Shown: one piece after another, positions 5,953 through 6,725 of the stretch | Numbering within the stretch: the stretch's first letter is position 1 | Layout of the letters: every line of letters starts with the position of its first letter | From: Acidobacteriota bacterium | GTDB taxonomy: Bacteria; Acidobacteriota; Terriglobia; Acidiferrales; UBA7541 | Reading direction: 5' to 3' | Assembly (NCBI GenBank): GCA_003224515.1 | Contig: QHZC01000246.1 | Span: 1 to 6,725, forward strand | DNA length: 6,725 nt | Made by a program: the position numbers and the translations under genes | The notes under the pieces: model-generated | What the model saw: the letters and a program-made list of their open reading frames with translations, nothing else | The model's database searches: none | Told to the model about the DNA's origin: nothing

Positions 5953-5999
5953 TGCTCCAACATACCCCCGTCTCGATAACATTTTCAGGGTTCGCTGGC

Positions 6000-6026
6000 G
6001 ACGCCGAAGGCGGCATGACCTATTCG
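6000..6026. repeat. 27-base direct repeat, copy 1
   Basis: Matches the copy at 6044-6070 at 24 of 27 positions (differences at repeat positions 6, 20 and 21). It includes a small hairpin, CGCC-GAA-GGCG (6002-6012). On the minus strand the copy begins GAATAG, matching the permease end GAATAA, so it looks like a duplicate of the permease 3' boundary. Confidence 0.7.
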
Positions 6027-6043
6027 AAGAACCATGAGCTTGT

Positions 6044-6070
6044 GACGCTGAAGGCGGCATGATTTATTCG
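6044..6070. repeat. 27-base direct repeat, copy 2 (overlaps permease stop)
   Basis: The partner of the 6000-6026 copy, offset by 44 bases. Its last seven bases on the plus strand cover the final Glu codon region and TAA stop of the permease; the rest is non-coding. In this copy one base pair of the small internal hairpin is reduced to a G-T pairing. Confidence 0.7.
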
Positions 6071-6725
6071 TATCGCAGCGCTACGATGGGGTCCACACGC
6101 ATTGCCCGCCGCGCCGGAACGTAACTGGCTACCAGCGCCACGATCATCAAGATCGCACCCACCCCTGCAAAAGTAAGCGGATCGGTTGCGCTCACTCCAT
6201 AAAGCATACTGGCCATCAACTGAGTCAGAGCTAAAGCCGCCAAGAAACCAATGACCACGCCAAGCACGGTCATCTTCATCCCTTCGCGCAGGACCATTCG
6301 CAGGACCTCCATTCGTTTTGCGCCGAGCGCAATGCGAATTCCTATCTCTCGTGTCCGCTGGCCCACGACATAGGAAATCACGCCATAAATGCCCATGCTC
6401 GCCAGACCTAGCGCCAGCACTGCGAACACGCCGAGAACGATCATGGAGACGCGCCGCGCCGCCAGCGAATCAGCAATGATCTCTTCCATGGTTTGCACGC
6501 TAAACATCACCTGGTCGTTGTTCATCCTCTTCAATGCTGTTCGAATGGCGTCCGCGGTTCCCGGTACATGGGGGTCGAGCCGCGCCAGCACTCCCGTTCC
6601 GGTCGCCGATAGTCGCATCGCTTCATCGGGAAGCTGCATGAACGGGAAGTACAGCTGGGCACGCAGCGGTTGCTTATCGTCTGAATCGATTCCCCACTGT
6701 TTTACGTGTCCAACGACGCCCACAA
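6064..6725 (-). CDS. FtsX/MacB-like ABC permease, ADOP type, 3' part only
   Basis: 219 codons of the C-terminal part; the gene continues beyond the window edge, and the first codon seen (GTG) is internal. Residues 1-85 are the end of an extracytoplasmic MacB-like core domain (GVVGHVKQWG near its end, then FPFMQLP and VQTMEEIIADSLAARR). Three membrane spans follow at about 93-120, 151-175 and 183-203. Between the first two sits the hallmark loop GQRTREIGIRIALGAKR (121-137), and the protein ends YVPARRAMRVDPIVALRYE. This ending and the loop are typical of FtsX-family permeases, most closely the orphan permeases expanded in Acidobacteria, which lack an adjacent ATPase. Substrate unknown; macrolide export by analogy with MacB should not be assumed. 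It lies upstream of the sigma operon on the same strand but 445 bases away, so probably a separate unit. Confidence 0.9.
   Translation of the reverse strand, partial: VGVVGHVKQWGIDSDDKQPLRAQLYFPFMQLPDEAMRLSATGTGVLARLDPHVPGTADAIRTALKRMNNDQVMFSVQTMEEIIADSLAARRVSMIVLGVFAVLALGLASMGIYGVISYVVGQRTREIGIRIALGAKRMEVLRMVLREGMKMTVLGVVIGFLAALALTQLMASMLYGVSATDPLTFAGVGAILMIVALVASYVPARRAMRVDPIVALRYE

Larger units (their letters stand above)
5799..5963 (-). pseudogene. Possible remnant of a transposase C-terminus (54 codons)
   Basis: An ATG-to-TAG frame of 54 codons whose second half reads ADYFDRLNPAGLRLRVT and then KSLEGRGFKVIREPLPQVA before the stop. The pattern Y-x-x-R-x-x-P, basic stretch, LEGxGFKVxxEP resembles the C-terminal tail of several insertion-sequence transposases (RLV-RLE-LGY-V-L-P style). 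This is recalled similarity, not a database result. The first twenty codons (MLEHRLSGPK onward) have no such character, and a TGA lies in frame further upstream, so no full transposase is present. It could be the stump of an old insertion, or simply an open frame by chance. The surrounding hairpins and direct repeat make a decayed mobile element somewhat more likely. Confidence 0.3.
5619..6063. other. Intergenic region, repeat-rich, with no intact gene
   Basis: 445 bases separate the permease stop from the sigma start, both on the minus strand. The part nearest the sigma gene (5619-5798) should hold the operon promoter; I looked on the minus strand for sigma-70 and GGAAC-type ECF elements and found none convincing. 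The part nearer the permease (5799-6063) contains short hairpins, a transposase-like reading frame and a near-perfect direct repeat, described separately. No strong terminator (GC stem plus T-run) is visible after the permease. Confidence 0.6.

Noticed and set aside
5857..6060. 67-codon minus-strand open frame in the intergenic region
   Set aside because: Arg/Ser-rich, starts within the direct repeat, with no ribosome site; the frame ending at 5799 has a more protein-like sequence.

Overview
The window reads as a fragment of a GC-rich Acidobacteriota-type chromosome. The assignment rests on three things: the 3' end of an FtsX/MacB-like permease ending in DPIVALRYE, as in the acidobacterial orphan-permease (ADOP) proteins; an ECF sigma factor followed by a zinc-finger anti-sigma; and exported HEAT-repeat proteins downstream of that pair. 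This is inference from protein character, not from a marker gene. No RNA gene, CRISPR array or intact insertion sequence is visible.

Layout. Left (1-1654, plus strand): the lysine/diaminopimelate pair dapA (5' end outside the window) and dapD, overlapping by 20 bases. DapA makes 4-hydroxy-tetrahydrodipicolinate and DapD succinylates tetrahydrodipicolinate, so the pair implies the succinylase route to meso-DAP and lysine. Middle (1658-5618, minus strand): a compact four-gene unit, read right to left: ECF sigma factor, membrane-anchored anti-sigma factor, exported coiled-coil/TPR/HEAT protein, exported HEAT-repeat protein with a cysteine cluster. The first three are joined by ATGA stop/start overlaps and the last follows after 9 bases, so they are almost certainly one operon. 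Its last gene converges on dapD with only 3 bases between the stop codons. Right (5619-6063): 445 bases with no intact gene, holding several short inverted repeats, a 54-codon frame that resembles a transposase C-terminus, and a 27-base direct repeat reaching the permease stop codon. Far right (6064-6725, minus strand): the permease 3' end.

The most interesting part is the sigma/anti-sigma/HEAT/HEAT operon. It has the layout of a cell-envelope signalling module: a cytoplasmic sigma factor, a single-pass anti-sigma with a large external domain, and two secreted solenoid proteins that could sense or scaffold something outside the membrane. The function of the HEAT proteins is not known to me, and the link to the anti-sigma is inferred from gene order only.
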